Shown here: piece after piece, positions 1-13,034 of the stretch
How positions within the stretch are numbered: the first letter of the stretch is position 1
Layout: each line of letters starts with the position of its first letter
NCBI GenBank assembly: GCA_033725935.1
Contig: MU867100.1
Location: 304,873 to 368,872, forward strand
DNA: 64,000 nucleotides
Reading direction: 5' to 3'
From: Cladorrhinum sp. PSN259
Taxonomy: Eukaryota > Ascomycota > Sordariomycetes > Sordariales > Podosporaceae
Notes under the pieces: model-generated
Told to the model about the DNA's origin: nothing
The model's input: the letters and a program-made list of their open reading frames with translations, nothing else
Database searches by the model: none
Program-made: the position numbers and the translations under genes

Positions 1-1075
1 TGGTGTTGATTGGCTCGCCAGCGCAAATCAGGCGCGGATCAGGCAAGAACGTTGGAATGAAGTCAGTAGTTCTGTGCAGCTCTCGGCAATAGAGGCGTCA
101 AAGATGAGCCAGACGGGAACTCGGCGTGATGGGCGACATGACGGGATATTAGGGTAGACAACCAGCATCTCAGTTGCCCCCCACAAAAAGAATCAGATGC
201 ACATTTAATTTGCTGAGAATTTGGAAACTTCTATTTATCCTTTCTCTCGCAATGCTGAGAGCGAACAAAAGTCGTTTAACAATGCGTCTCCCGCTCCTTC
301 CAAGTCTGTGACAGCAAACGCCCTAGACTAGGACTCAAGAACCCCACTTGCCACTGCATCCGAACCATTTATTAACTTCACATTTCGATGGCATCAACTG
401 CATTTTGAACCCCGTTCCAGCTCTCAATTTAAGCTCGCTATCCCCCAGGATTTCGCGGTAATCTACACATCTTCGTCCGGAAAGATCCAAAGCAGAAGAC
501 CAAGCGGCTTACTTCAAACGAGCCTGAATCGGGAAGTCAAGAATATCTGGGCTCCCTCGTATCTCTCTACTTTACCCGAAACCCCTCTAAATAGTCATCC
601 AATGTTGCAGCATCAGAATTGGAGCCAACGAGGTGCCGCCACCTCTGTTAAGGACTTCCGTACATACAATAACTCTCACTAACCCATGCGTCAAACATCA
701 TCACTCCTTGAACAAAATCATTTCTCATCATGAAAGCTTTGACTGTATGTAACATGTACTGATTACAGACTTACTGTGATGAAGAAATAACTAAGAAATG
801 ATTATTAGGACATGGTAGAAAATAAATGATTCCGCCTTTCTCTTTTTGCTTTCTGTAATTTGGGACCCTTCGAACAACATACTGGTATATCAGCGACCAG
901 CAACATCTCGTACTTTTAGTACCGAATTTCAACCATTGTGATGCCGATCACCATCGGCATATCTTCCTCCTGAATTCTTTTGTTCGTCTCTCTAATCAGT
1001 CAACGAAGAGTCGACTTCCTCCCTTCAAGTCAGTGTTGCCGCACGGACTGGCATAAACCTCATCCATGACGAGGT
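1..1075. other. Intergenic, no gene seen
   Basis: I see no supportable reading frame, tRNA or repeat here. Local composition alternates between AT-rich stretches (about 700-850) and mixed sequence. The last ~60 bases are the 3' flank of the minus-strand gene that ends at 1076. Confidence 0.5.
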
Positions 1076-1583
1076 CTATTCCTTGGTTGTTGAGGGGTCG
1101 CGACTATCGGTCTCAGCTGACTTGGTCGATGAACTGTCGTCTTCATCACTGATGATGGCTTGCTCCGGGCAGCTGCCTTGTGTCACAAGGGCTTGTATCA
1201 TGCGATTACTGACGGTGGGCGCTGGAAGGTTTTGGGCTGCTGGTGGCGGAAGCCCGTGAAAAAACCTCGGGCCGGTCCGCTGGTTCCTTTGCGCTTCAAG
1301 CCAGTTCTCCGTCTCCAATTCCCGAATGGCTTGCGAGATTGGTGATGGCGGGAGCGTCGAATACCTGTGGTTTCTGGTTAGCTCAACCAGATTTCTCTCC
1401 CTCCCTTGCAAGTACATACCCATCAGAATGGGTGCCAGTTGAGGCCGGGGCTCCATTCGGGCCTGGCGTAGCAGACGCACTGCTGATACTTCTGTCCCCA
1501 TTGTGGCGAGTATCACTGACACCATTGGCATTGTCGGCTAGATATGGTGCTTCCGCGTACTGACTACCGCTATTTGACGACAT
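1076..1583 (-). CDS. Small two-exon hypothetical protein, 150 aa
   Basis: I do not recognise this protein. Two overlapping reading frames are joined by a textbook fungal intron. Exon 1 is 1583-1420 and exon 2 is 1364-1076. The 55-nt intron (1419-1365) has a GTATGT donor, a GCTAAC branch site and a CACAG acceptor. The phases match (phase 2, codon GG|G), giving 151 codons including TAG. The N-terminal half is Ser/Asn/Gly/Pro-rich and looks disordered. The middle contains a short helical-looking stretch (SQAIRELETENWLEAQ, about residues 64-79). The C-terminus is acidic and Ser/Thr-rich. No signal peptide or membrane segment is visible. The intron is the strongest argument that this is a gene and not chance. 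Transcription is not shown, and a longer 5' exon cannot be excluded. Confidence 0.5.
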
Positions 1584-4500
1584 ATTGTGGGCTAGTCGTG
1601 GGCGGGTGGAATATTATTTGTTGTTGGAAGTTTGCGTGAGTTATCTGGAGTCGATACTGTTTCTTGGACGCGTTCTAGGACGACATCCAACCGCAGTGGG
1701 AAGTTGTCGATAGAATCGAGTTACGATCAGATTCTGGAGGTGCCCTCGAGGGGATCGTGAGTGTTATGCGATGGTGACCAGGAAGACAGGAGCACCGGAC
1801 CACAGCCCTTGATCGTAATGAACGAACCGTGTCTGGCTGTTTGTTGGAATATACCCAGAAGAGGAACCTGAGGGATAAGTAAAAGTGGGCCCTGTACAAC
1901 CAGAAGATACCCTATGGTTCATCTATCAACATGGACTGTACTGGTCGCCTCAAATTCTGATGGGATGTCGAGTTCTCGGCTAGATACATCAATAGAGAAG
2001 CATGTCGCCTCATGCTTGGGTACAGATGTCGCTTATAAGGAGTTGGGTTCAACGGGGATTGGTGGGAGTATGATTAAGGAGGTGCGAGAGCATGCGCCTG
2101 ATCATCAAAAACTAGGGACCCCCAGGATGGGTGCCGTCGTGGCAGCATTGTCGATGGATCTGGTATCGGGTTCCTGCAGTCCAGTCATCTGTGGCCGGCG
2201 GGGCGTGTTTGATTTGCTAGGCTTAGCTCTGCAGATGGGACCATTCATTGCGAGGGTTGAGGAGCCGTACATGAAAGATTCTGCTCGATATGTTTTCTTC
2301 ACTTGAGGTCGGAAATTCTATGTCTGTCACCTGTACGGCTCATGAAGAGAGGAAGTAGAGGATGATCTTGCCACACGTCTTCGGTTCCCAACCCCGACAT
2401 CCGCAGATTCTGGTTATACGGGCTTATAGATGTGCATAGGGCTAGAACACCTGTTCAAACATACATCTCCCTGATCCTCATTCGCTCCTTGACGAAGTAC
2501 CTGCTGGGGAGGGAACGGGCGGCAGGCGCTTGGGGCTGGACTTTTTGAGAAAAACCTTAGCGCGCTGCTGGGTAATGAGCGAACTTACTACGGCACAGCA
2601 TGTCGGAGACAGAGACATCTGGGTTTCTCTCCACCCCCGACACCCCTTAAGGCACGCCACCCGGTAACTCTGAAGAGCCAAGCAGATCCACGAACAATTA
2701 CAACTCCCGTTTTGAGGAGATACCACTTGCTGTGCTCTTTTTTTAGAGTGGCGCGTGATCATACCTGCAATCGGTTATCTTAGCAGTTGGGATACTCGAT
2801 CATGCTTCCCCTCAAGTTGGTTCTCAAGGCAACCATCAACCGGAGGGTTAAAAAGAACGGCAACCCGCTGATGGGCACTTTTGCCGAGACACCACTGGAG
2901 AGGTTTCCCAGGAATAGATGTCGATGGAGACATCTTCGATAGATTGTCTCAGAGTAATAACATGTATGGCGAAGGTCAAACCAACGCTTCGAAAATATAT
3001 GCAGAGACCCGAGGTTCTGGAGCGGGGCCGTCAATCAAGGTATGTCTTGTCTTTTGTGTCGTTGTCACGTCCCGATGCACTGCCATGTTACCGACCGATG
3101 TCGTGGGACGCGGCCTCGTGCTTTGTGTCTGTGAGACACGGGAGTGATTCAAAGAGTGACAGAGCTAAGTGGGTTTGTACCTTCAAGATTGGATCACAAT
3201 GAAGTGGTTTGCTCTGTCCAGAAATAATGGGATGGTCGATTCTGTTTGGAGGCACCACAGCCTTGTTTTCTGCCCCAGCAATTTGTGGCGTGGCTCGATG
3301 TGGGGGACAGCTGCCCAACATCTTGCACGGACAAGAGGTTTTTGGTTACCAATCTTTCAGAAGGTTATCGGAAAGAGTGAGACATTATTCTTCTCTCTTC
3401 CGTGAAGCCGTTTGTCTGGCCATTGTAGCGGTCTCGACTCCGAGAAGCGCACTGCACATAATATGTCGATCAGTGCATAGGTATTGGAGGAGGTAAGAAG
3501 GGGAGGGTGAATCTCTGGTATTATTCGTCTGGCTACGCATGCTCCCAGCCTGGTGCCCGTCAATCCGAGCACCGCTGCAACGTTAATAATCGGTAAAATT
3601 CTCCTATTGCACCAAGAGTCCAAGACGCCCTGATAGTTAGAAATTGGCCCCTTTCTGGGCATGATGCAGGACACATCCGTCGCTGTTGTTGTTTTATTAT
3701 GATCACTTACCACGCAGTTCATACTCACCATGCGTAGCGAGTTCAGCTTCTCTGCAACACTAACAAAAAGGTACCTGGTACCTGCAGCATGAATCTTGGT
3801 TGACGCCATAGACAGCCGTATCCGTTGCTGTTTATGCATGTCGCCTTTCTGAAGTTAGAAAGGACACGAGCTCCTCCTGCCTGACACTTAGCTTGGATCA
3901 GGACCCTGGAGCTTTGGAGTCTCATAGAAAAAGGGGCGCCACAGACGCAGATGAGGCTTGCACGTCGCGTTTGCCCTCTTTTTGGCAGTGTCTACACCGA
4001 GACTACCCGAAGCCAATGCAAGTCGAAGACAGCGAGAAAGGGGAGGCGGGGTGCGTCTTGGATAACTGCAGAATTTCCCTGGCCACTAATTGGACCAGCA
4101 CAGAATCGTTTCGGAGATGCAATCGCCCGGCCAACATTCAGTCACCCATTCATTTACTTCAACCCCGAGGACCAATCAATTATCAACCCTCTTTCGCACG
4201 GCAGAGGATCACCAACATGCCTGAAACTCAACTTATTCACCGCTACTCTCGATAATGTCATGTCGTATCCACGGTGTCAACTCGCATAGGTAGTACATTG
4301 GGGTTGATGCATTCATTCGAGGATGGATCAAACGGTTACCTGCATGCTGCCTCTTCCCTCATCTCCATTACCAACATACTCTCCCATGTGATCATATCAG
4401 CTGTCTGTATCCGAAACTTGAAAGGGGATGGGCTCATACCTTGCCGTTATTAAAGACTCGTGTTTTCTTTTGAATTATCGCAGCTCTTTCCGGTTGTGGT

Positions 4501-7500
4501 TCTGGGCGCATCAGATTGATGCAAGCAGCCGCAACCGCCCCGGGGCTACGACGGCGAACGGCTCTCGTGAGCTGATCATCAACAGGTTTGTTGATTACCC
4601 CTGAACCAAACATTGGCAATTGCTCACTCGCAAGGATATGCCGGTTTGTGGATGACAATGCCAATTGTTTTGTCGGTACATCCTGTTTTCGAGTCGTCCT
4701 GTTGCCAAAAGTGCCAACCTCGTCAAGGAGTATTCTCCCACCACCCACCCCCTCCCCCTCTTCGTCTTTGATATTTCTCTATGATGTTGCACTGCAGTTA
4801 TCATCCAGGGGGGGGGGGGGGATTGATACAATGGAGCCCCACTGTCATGTTGAGCTTACTGGAGTGAGTGGTGGGCGTGGGAATCTACCGTAGGTACTCG
4901 AGATCCAAGTCACTCGCTGCTTAAGCGGGCAAAAAGCTTGGCTTGCATCTGGATTTCATTTCGGAAGTGATGAGATTGAGCAAAAATCAATTTCAAAAAA
5001 AACATGCTAGTTCCTTCTACCACAGTATGTCCGAACTGCTACTTTGTATGCATGTCTTTTGCACAACGGGGAATTGAAATGACAAGGATTTGATGGGGTT
5101 TTGGATGGTGGGATTCCACAAGCGATCCCAACATTCTGGAATGAATTTTTTGGACCCCACCCAAGCCGGGCCGAGCCTGAGTGGAAGAAACCTGGGGTTG
5201 GACTTGCCAGCTAGCGTGGTTCCGCCGTGGGTCTTTCAAGGTGACGGAATGTTTGCTCCTTGTGGGGATGTCGTTGGGACAGGGTTCGTCTCCAAGACTT
5301 GGACTTGAAGTGCATTCGGATTGCGCCGACATGGAATCTTGTTCAGCCCATCAAGAGCGTCACCGGTCATTCCAGTGACAGCCAATCAAGCCCATGTCAG
5401 CGAGCGAACCATTCAAGTCCCTGGCAGCCAGCGATCCCGGTCATCGTTGCAATTTTCTTTTTCCCTTGGCGAGCCGTTTTAGGTTGGGGAAATCGGGTTG
5501 CGGTCTTCTGATTTCTGTTTTTCTCCATGTTTCTTTAGTGTCCTTTTCACCTTCAGCTCGACGACGATCTTATTTCGCAGTGTTTGCTGGCAATGCGACG
5601 CTAACCGCCTGCAAGATGAAAGTTTTTACGTCAGTGTACACTCCAGCGTATCACAGAATTCTGATGAACCCCCTCGGCAGTCATAGTCACTCCCCAATCC
5701 TGACTCTCGCACAAGAGAGCTTATTGACTCTTAGGGTTCCCAAATCTAGTGTAGAGTAGCGCCACACTGAATGGTGGTGTGGAGAGGCACGGACGCGGGA
5801 TGGGGTGACTTCTAGAATTTCCATTTTCTAGTTTTGTCCTGGTCCACGGGTTCTATCTGAATGTATGGGGCACAGCAGACGTTTGGGACGTGGGGTAATA
5901 TCGCCGACTGAAAGGCGCTAATATGGCACTACCCGGTATGTCGGTCCAATGCAGAGCTAACTGCGTGGATACTGCATGCTGAATGTGGTTCTACTGTAGT
6001 CAGGCGGGACGATGGATGAGGGTCTGGCGTTGGATGGATTGGAAAACTGCAAAGCGAGTGCGTTGCAGTCTTCATCGATGATCATTGTGGAGTAATTGCA
6101 GGCTTACCGGGCAATCTGACCTAACTTTTGTACCCAGATCTAGGAAATCTATCGTCACATGTGTTCCTAGTGGTGTATAGCTAGTCTAGGTGCCTAATGT
6201 ACGCCAGAAACTGGAAATCTCGTTTCTTCCCAATTGTTTGGATTGACAAAAATCCGCTCGGGCCCGAGTTTTCGGTGAAAATTTCCGTCTTTGATCTGTT
6301 AGGGACTTGAGGGAATCAGGGGTTATCCTAGCTTTGATCTGTCACCCGCGAGCCAAGCTGTTTGTTCCCTGCTAGCCGGGGCGTTTTGGGACTGGCATCC
6401 TGCGCCCGCTAGACTGCAGCTGCTCGCACCTCGAAAATTCGAATATCCAGGACCTTGAAACTTTAGTCGGTCGGTACAACTTCTTTCAGCTCCTGGGCAC
6501 TTGAGTAGCCACCGCGGAACAAAAAAATCCCGGCAAAAACAGTGTCTCGCCATATGCTTCTTCCCGCGCATCGAGAGACTCGAAGGGCCGTGGGGGTTTG
6601 TGAGACAAGATTGAACCTCGCACCACAATTCTCAACAAGAGAATATTTGAGGAGCTGAGGGAGGCGTTCTTGATGACCGAGATCTTGTCTAGACTTAGCC
6701 TCAGGGGCTGCGTCAGAGTCTGAAGACGTGGGGGTTGAAGATTTCCGAAAGCTCGACGCCCCGAAGTGATCGAAGTGCCCTAGAAACCGTGGGGTGCGTC
6801 GTACCGGCAGTCGCGCCGGCATCAAGCCCCTGAACGTCGCGAGGAAGTAGCGCAAATGCGGTGAAGGCGCCTTTAGACCCCCACGCACATCGGTAACGAC
6901 ACCATGGACAGTCGTTGTTGATGGCTTTGTGCAATGTCAAGGCAGCCAGGAGACGGCAGCATTAGCAAATTCCCAGGTAGGTGACAGAATTGCCAAATGT
7001 TGGCGTGGTTGAAGTCGTACCAGTGTACGTACCAGAAAACAAAACAACAGGATCCCAACATTCGGCGATCGCTCGGCCGCATTTATGACGGTACACACTA
7101 ACAGGAACGGCAGCAGAAAGCCACCGCCATTCTCGTAAGGATTGGGCTTCTTCACGGGCCGAAAAAAAAAAAACCTGGCCAAAGCTCTTCACTGCACCCC
7201 CCACATGTCTGGGGGAACTAGAACCACGATGGATCGCGCTGTCTCTTTGCATCATGGTATACATAAGACAATGTGACCTGTTCCCTTTTGTTTCACTCAG
7301 CTCACTCGTCCAACAGACCTCTCAACCTCGATTATTCGGTATCAGCATATCACTGTCCCTATGACCTAGAAGTCCGATTGATCGATTACATCGTTCCCGA
7401 TCTTCCAATCCACAGTATCACAAGAAATATCGGGGGCAGGAGATTACTCTCCCGCCGTATATACCCTCAGCACGTGCATCATTACGCAGAGCAACGCCTC

Positions 7501-7549
7501 CACAACATAAGGTAGCCATTGCTGCATAAACAACATTTTCTCTCCAACC
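1584..7549. other. 6-kb gene-poor stretch
   Basis: No frame here looks convincingly coding. The longest ATG-initiated frame is 160 codons on the minus strand (3839-3357). It has no recognisable motif and no clear introns. The stretch holds a G14 run at 4808 and poly-A runs near 5000 and 7160. The last ~300 bases (TATA-like sequence near 7258, then a pyrimidine-rich stretch) are probably promoter and 5' UTR of the peptidase-like gene starting at 7550. I found no transposon ends or long direct repeats by eye. Confidence 0.45.
4808..4821 (+). repeat. G14 homopolymer
   Basis: An uninterrupted run of 14 G flanked by unique sequence. It is a simple-sequence tract prone to length error in sequencing and to slippage in vivo. 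Confidence 0.9.
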
Positions 7550-9792
7550 ATGTCCAACAACACCCCCATCCGCCGGCCCAGTCTTGGTATCAATGGCTGC
7601 TCTCAGCAAAACTCTCATAAGCCGGGGTACTCTCCCAATCTCGAGCTCAACGGAGACAATCCATGCGCTCTCTCTTTTCCTCATATCCCTCAATATCCAG
7701 TTTTCACCTCCTCCCTCGAGATCTTCCACCAATATCCGTCCCCCATCCAACAAACTGACTGGGTCCGTCGCTTGACTCAAGAATCACCGTCCTCTGCTCA
7801 ACAAACGTCCTCCACAGAGCTTTCTCGCCTCTCCTCCAGGCCGTACTCTCTGCGCGCCTACGACCAGGCTGACTTCGCCTCAGTCTGGGAATCCACCGTT
7901 ATCCCTCTCCTGACGGACCTCCTACAGCGCTATTGTGCCAGCGACTTCGCTGTGGATGTGCACAACTTCCCAGAAGTCAGCAGTGAGGCCGTCCCAAGGG
8001 TGATATACATCACGCTGTCCACCACCTCCGTTGATCCCTTATTCGAGCAGCTCATACGCAATGAGCTTGCGTGTGCTGTCCCTACCCGCTTCAATCCACT
8101 GTATCTCAAGTTCCGCAAGGGTACCGTTCAGAAGACTAATACGAGCGCTACCGCTGCCTGGTGTGGCAGAACGAAGGGAGAGAAAGATTCCGTCTGTGAA
8201 CCGCGCAACGTCACCTATCGGCCTAATCCAGTGATTGGGATCTCAATTGGGCCTGTCCACGTACCGGACGCAGCCTCGCTGGGCGGCTTCGTCGAGGTCG
8301 GGCAGCAGGTGTACGCCATGAGTGCTTTGCATGCCTTCGAAGACTCGATAAAGCGTGGCCACTTCCGGGTCAGTCACCCGGCCAAGCCAGACTTGCCCAT
8401 GATCACGCCCAGTGACCCGGAGGCAAGATCCGTGCATATTGGAAGCGTGTCTATGTGCACGCCTTCTGGTGCTTTAAGACCGTCACTGACTTTCCGGGGC
8501 ACCAATTTTGCGCCAGAGTTGACAAAGGTGGAGATGGATTGGTGTCTTATCGGCCCAGTGGCCGCTGGAAAGAATATCGTTTCGGTTCCCAGTTTCAAGC
8601 CAGACCAATGTGTTACCGTGGAGAAGACGACTGCTGTTGAGGGTAACACGGAGGTATATGCGCTCGCTAGAACGAGTGGCTAGTACGTCGGCCGTCTCAC
8701 TCCAACCGCCAGCTTCTAGTAGTTCGCTAACCACAGGTTAACAGTTCCCTCGGCTTCATCTCCGACGTTCCTGGGCTCCAAAGAATCAGCGGGAACCTCA
8801 GAAGGGAGTGGACGGTGAGACAGTACTCACCTTTCAAGCATCCTAAGGACAGTCTCAACAGCGCTCCGTGGCAAACCCTGAAGCAGTGGATCACGAGCGG
8901 GATCGGGGTACCAGGTGACTCAGGGGCTTGGTTGATACGACGTGCGGATAATGCCCTTCTGGGGCTTGTTTGGGGACGAAATCACGACTATGGTGACCCC
9001 GCAACACAGGTTCGGCTGACATATTTTACCCCTATCGTCGACATAATCGACGACGTGCGGGAGAATCATGCCGCCGGGGAAGATGTCTCCCTGCCAACTT
9101 ACACGGAAAAAGCCTTGAATCGAGTCAGCGAAGCAGCACAGGACCCGGTCCAGGACGACACGTCACGAGACCCTTGGAATGTTCTGTCATCGGATGCGAT
9201 CCAGCAACGCCGCCAAGCACAGAAAATCCTAATCGACAAGTACTTTGTCGATGCTGATGTCCCGCCACATGGGGTGAAGATACTCGACGGCGACATCCGG
9301 GAACCATGTCCTGCGGATACCTCGACCTCGCAGATATCCACAGCCCTCAGCGGCCCTTCTGCAGCGGCAAACAGTTCGCAGTGCTTTGGCCAAATAGACT
9401 GCTCGGTTGTGACAGCAGGAGATCACCAAACGACCCCTCCACGCAGTGAGGGTGATTATGGGTCCATCTCAACCCTTCGCTCTCAAGACCGACTACTTCT
9501 TGGAGTTGGTCAGAAGGATGAGTCCTTACCGGGGCTTTCGAGCTCGTCGTCCGTCCGCTCAAGTTCTGGCTCGGTCGCTGAACCATCTGAGGCAACATGT
9601 CTGGAAAATGCCGTACTAATTGTCGATATTGATGAAGATATTGACAATGTCGAAGAGCCCATCCGTGCAAAAGCCTGCTTCAACTCACGGTACCCGGCGA
9701 CTGCCCTCTCTTTCACAGATAGGAAGTCTGGCGGCACTGAACGAAACTCTTGGAGTCCAGCTTATCCGTGCTGGTCAGGGCCAACGCAATGA
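7550..9792 (+). CDS. Trypsin-fold (chymotrypsin-like) serine peptidase domain protein, 726 aa
   Basis: A probable intracellular serine peptidase or peptidase-like protein. Exon 1 is 7550-8682 and exon 2 is 8745-9792. The 62-nt intron (GTACGT donor, CTAAC branch, AACAG acceptor at 8744) closes in phase; the earlier AG at 8736 would create a TAG. Residues ~1-95 are Ser/Pro-rich. Residues ~100-200 form an alpha/beta-looking N-terminal domain. The peptidase core follows with three motifs in the order of the chymotrypsin fold: SALHAF (His261), MDWCLI (Asp330) and GDSGAW (Ser437). The tail from ~490 is acidic and Ser-rich, looks disordered, and contains a Ser-rich patch near residue 690. There is no signal peptide and no cysteine pattern of secreted trypsins. 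The start ATG is preceded by CCAACC. The triad assignment is my reading of motif order; substrate and activity are unknown. It stands alone in a gene-poor region. Confidence 0.8.
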
Positions 9793-11934
9793 ACTTGCAG
9801 CAACATGCAGCCCGGTTGTCAGAAGACCGCGGTAGTTCGCCGTCCTGAGTGATACCATTGATCGATGGGGAAATACACTGTTACACACAGTTGGTAGAGA
9901 TGTCTTCCAGCGTTCCCGGTGCCCATTGTCTTCTTCGGGTGATGCCGAATCATCCGACCAAAATAAGCATGCAACACAATTCATCAGCTCGACCCTTGGG
10001 AGATTGCCGTGAGGCATGGGCTTTGGTGGTTACACCACTTCGACGAGTGAAATCGTTCACGTCACGAGGGAAGATTGAGACTCCCTAATGAACCGGGCGA
10101 AGTTACGCCGCAACTTAGATGATGTTTTGAGATTTCTTATTCGGTTGCCTAGTGCCAACACCCTCTTGCGGCAGCCGATTTCAATAGCGCACCAAACTTG
10201 CAGATGTTTCACACGAGGCTTCCAATGTGAGAAGTCCGATCTGCGAGGAACCCCCCGCAAAAGGCGTCTGAAGACCCCTTGTGCCCTGCCGTGGCAGAAC
10301 TCCTCAGAATGAGAGATATTCAAGAGTTGTATTGGATGTGGGGGCAACAAGGCTCTGGGCAGCATGGCGACCATGAGGCTTTGAGCCTCCTGAGGCCCGT
10401 GCAACGAAAGCCGAAGGCTCAAGCCCAGCCGTTTGGTGGTTGCCTCGTATCAGATGCATTGGATTCCGGGTTGTTTGGTCAGAGATCATCGTCACCCTCA
10501 TCATGAGATGAAGAGAAGGCAGAAACTTGACAATTCCAAGGCTAGGGAGCCTGATTCGGGAAGGAGGGTTTGGCACCCACCGTCATGAATGGATTCAAGA
10601 AGATGAGGGGTTGTGTCTGCCTTGCAGGCTGATTGGCCAGAAGAAGCGTTCCAGCGTTTCGGTGCAGGAGATGGTAGGGCTGGACAACCGAACTGGAAAT
10701 GAGGGGAGGAAAATCCTGGAAAGACTCTTTGATCGTCTCTACATGGCGTCAACGACAACCGAGTGGGATAATGTTGTTGATATTCTTTGCAGTGCCGCAA
10801 ATATGAACGCGATGGTTTGACGCTTAACGTGAGCATAGTTGACTTGAAGACAAAACGTATGACCTGTGTGAGAGGCCTTGTGTGTGACGATCCAATCTGA
10901 GGGGTTTCCACTGTTCCAGTCCGCTGGAGTGGGATCGATAAAGTGGAGAAATGAAACCAAGGAGAAGATCCAGAATTTGATTGGCTAGGTTATCAAGGCA
11001 ACTAGACAACGGCACCCACGGGGCATGGAAGCCATGCGAAACCCACATGGTCTTTTTCTTGGGGCAAAACTTATCACAAGCTAATCGATGTTCACCCACA
11101 GGAAACAACCTGCCGTGTCTCGCATCTCCAATATCGATGCGCCGTTCATATCCGGCGCAACCCATATTGGGATCCAGTTTCGAGCAAATAATTTTGAGAG
11201 AAGGCATTTATCGACGAGGCTCGCGTGGATGGCATCATCAGCTGGGCAATGTGAACCTACTCGTATGGTTTAACGGGTGATGACAGGTGAGGATCTCAAA
11301 AAGACACTTAGCAAGGCAGCCAATGTTGTTGCAGGATGACTTCCGGACTGACAGCCGAAACAGGCACTTTACTATGTGTACTGCCTAGTGGAATTCCGTG
11401 TGCATGGCATTGACCCCCCCACTAGAACAAAGCGGGGTTCCAGGTTCCATTCCACACCCCACTCCCGTCGGGGGTTGCCTTGCGTTAGTGGCAGATGTGG
11501 ACTGCGTGCCAAGGGTACCTAGTTATGTCAGCGTGATGCCAACCATGATAATCTTCCATGCAGAATCGACAGAGACCAACGAATTATATGATGATCAATT
11601 TAAGTTGGCGGCTCGGATTAGTTGGTGGATTTCAGCAGGAACCAACCCCCTTCGAATATGTTTCCAGTTTTAGAGAAGGCAACCATATCAAGTCAACATG
11701 ACAATCCAGTTGAAAAGGGGGCTCTCGAGCCTCCCAACCACAAAATGTGACTCTAAGGTAGGTTCTTACCAGAACTCCATGGACATAGGTAAAAGACAAT
11801 CGGCACCGGAGCACCCGGGCCTCATCACAGTTTTCACAAAGGTCCACGAATCGCAATCAAGAATGCAATGGGCTGGCGCAAGGCAACCAACCAAAGATGA
11901 GAGAGCGCTTTCCGCCCGGTTCAAGCAATTAGAA

Positions 11935-11955
11935 CCCCCCCCCCCCCAAAAAAAA
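11935..11955 (+). repeat. C13 followed by A8 homopolymer tract
   Basis: About 13 C directly followed by about 8 A. The same C-run-then-A-run arrangement recurs at 17661. Confidence 0.85.
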
Positions 11956-13015
11956 CACTCGAGGTAGAGCTGAAAAGGAAATTTTTCTGAAAGGCGTCCA
12001 TCCCATCATATCAGAGGCCGCATTCGGACCGGAGATCCTCAGCTCAGCCTAAGCCTTACGCGGAGTGCGGCTCGGCTAAGCTAGTACCATCCGCCGATAA
12101 ACAGGCATCTCAGACGCCGCTGCAAGTTGACATCAAAAATGGTAAGTGTGAATAGAAGTCTCTCGGTTTCGGTTCTCTGCCGATCCAAGCCACAAAAAAG
12201 AAGGCGGCCACATGAAGCAGAATCAGGGAGGCGCAGCATTCAACATCAAGAATGGAACAGAGATGGAACATGGGTCGGAAAGTAAAAAAGGGTGGATGGA
12301 ATGCCATGCATGACAAAGGATCAGATCTTGGTGAAAATGTGAGATCTGATAGGACCGTTGGCAGTCAGATAACTCCGATTGCCGGTGCACAGCATGGGGC
12401 ACGAATATGTATTTGATCCTCCTCTGTCGCCCATTTTACGAGCTATGTACCTCCACACACACCGCACAATGATTGAAAACGGAGTTCTCGCGAGACACAC
12501 AGCAGATGATTCTGGCGGTGTGAGTAAGTGTGAATGAGAACAAAGACGCCCCGTTGAAAGTGTGGTCAGACCTGGGTGAAACCCGATTCCTTGAGAGCCC
12601 TGACTTCGGTCAAGCTTTTTGGAAGGCAGCAATAAAATTTGCTTTGAGCCCTTGCCTTCTCGTTCCTTAAGCCAGTCATGTAAAAGCCAATTTTTTTTTT
12701 TTCAAACAAATTAGTCACCAACAACGTCATGTTGACTTTTTTCTCTCTCAAACTTTAAAGCTTTCATCGAAGCGGCAAATTTTTCTCAGTCTTTTTCGGG
12801 AATGCAACCGAAAAAGGAAGAAGAATAACTGACCACTGAGCTTTTTGGGTGGTACGGTTTGAGCTTTGCGGGCCGTACCAGTAATGTGGCTTTTTTTTTT
12901 CTTTTCCCGGACGGTGTCTTGGAAGTATCTATCTGTTGATTTCGTTTTTGGGGTGCAAAAGGATTTCATTCCCCGGAGATCCGGGACGATCTGACGGTCC
13001 CAAAGGTTGGCTGCC

Positions 13016-13034
13016 TTTTTTTTTTTTTTTTTTT
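13016..13034 (+). repeat. T19 homopolymer
   Basis: A run of 19 T between GGCTGCC and GGGTTGG. Simple-sequence tract; no gene nearby. Confidence 0.85.

Noticed and set aside
3357..3839. 160-codon ATG frame on the minus strand
   Set aside because: It is the longest frame in the first 7 kb, but I recognise no domain and the composition does not differ from chance.
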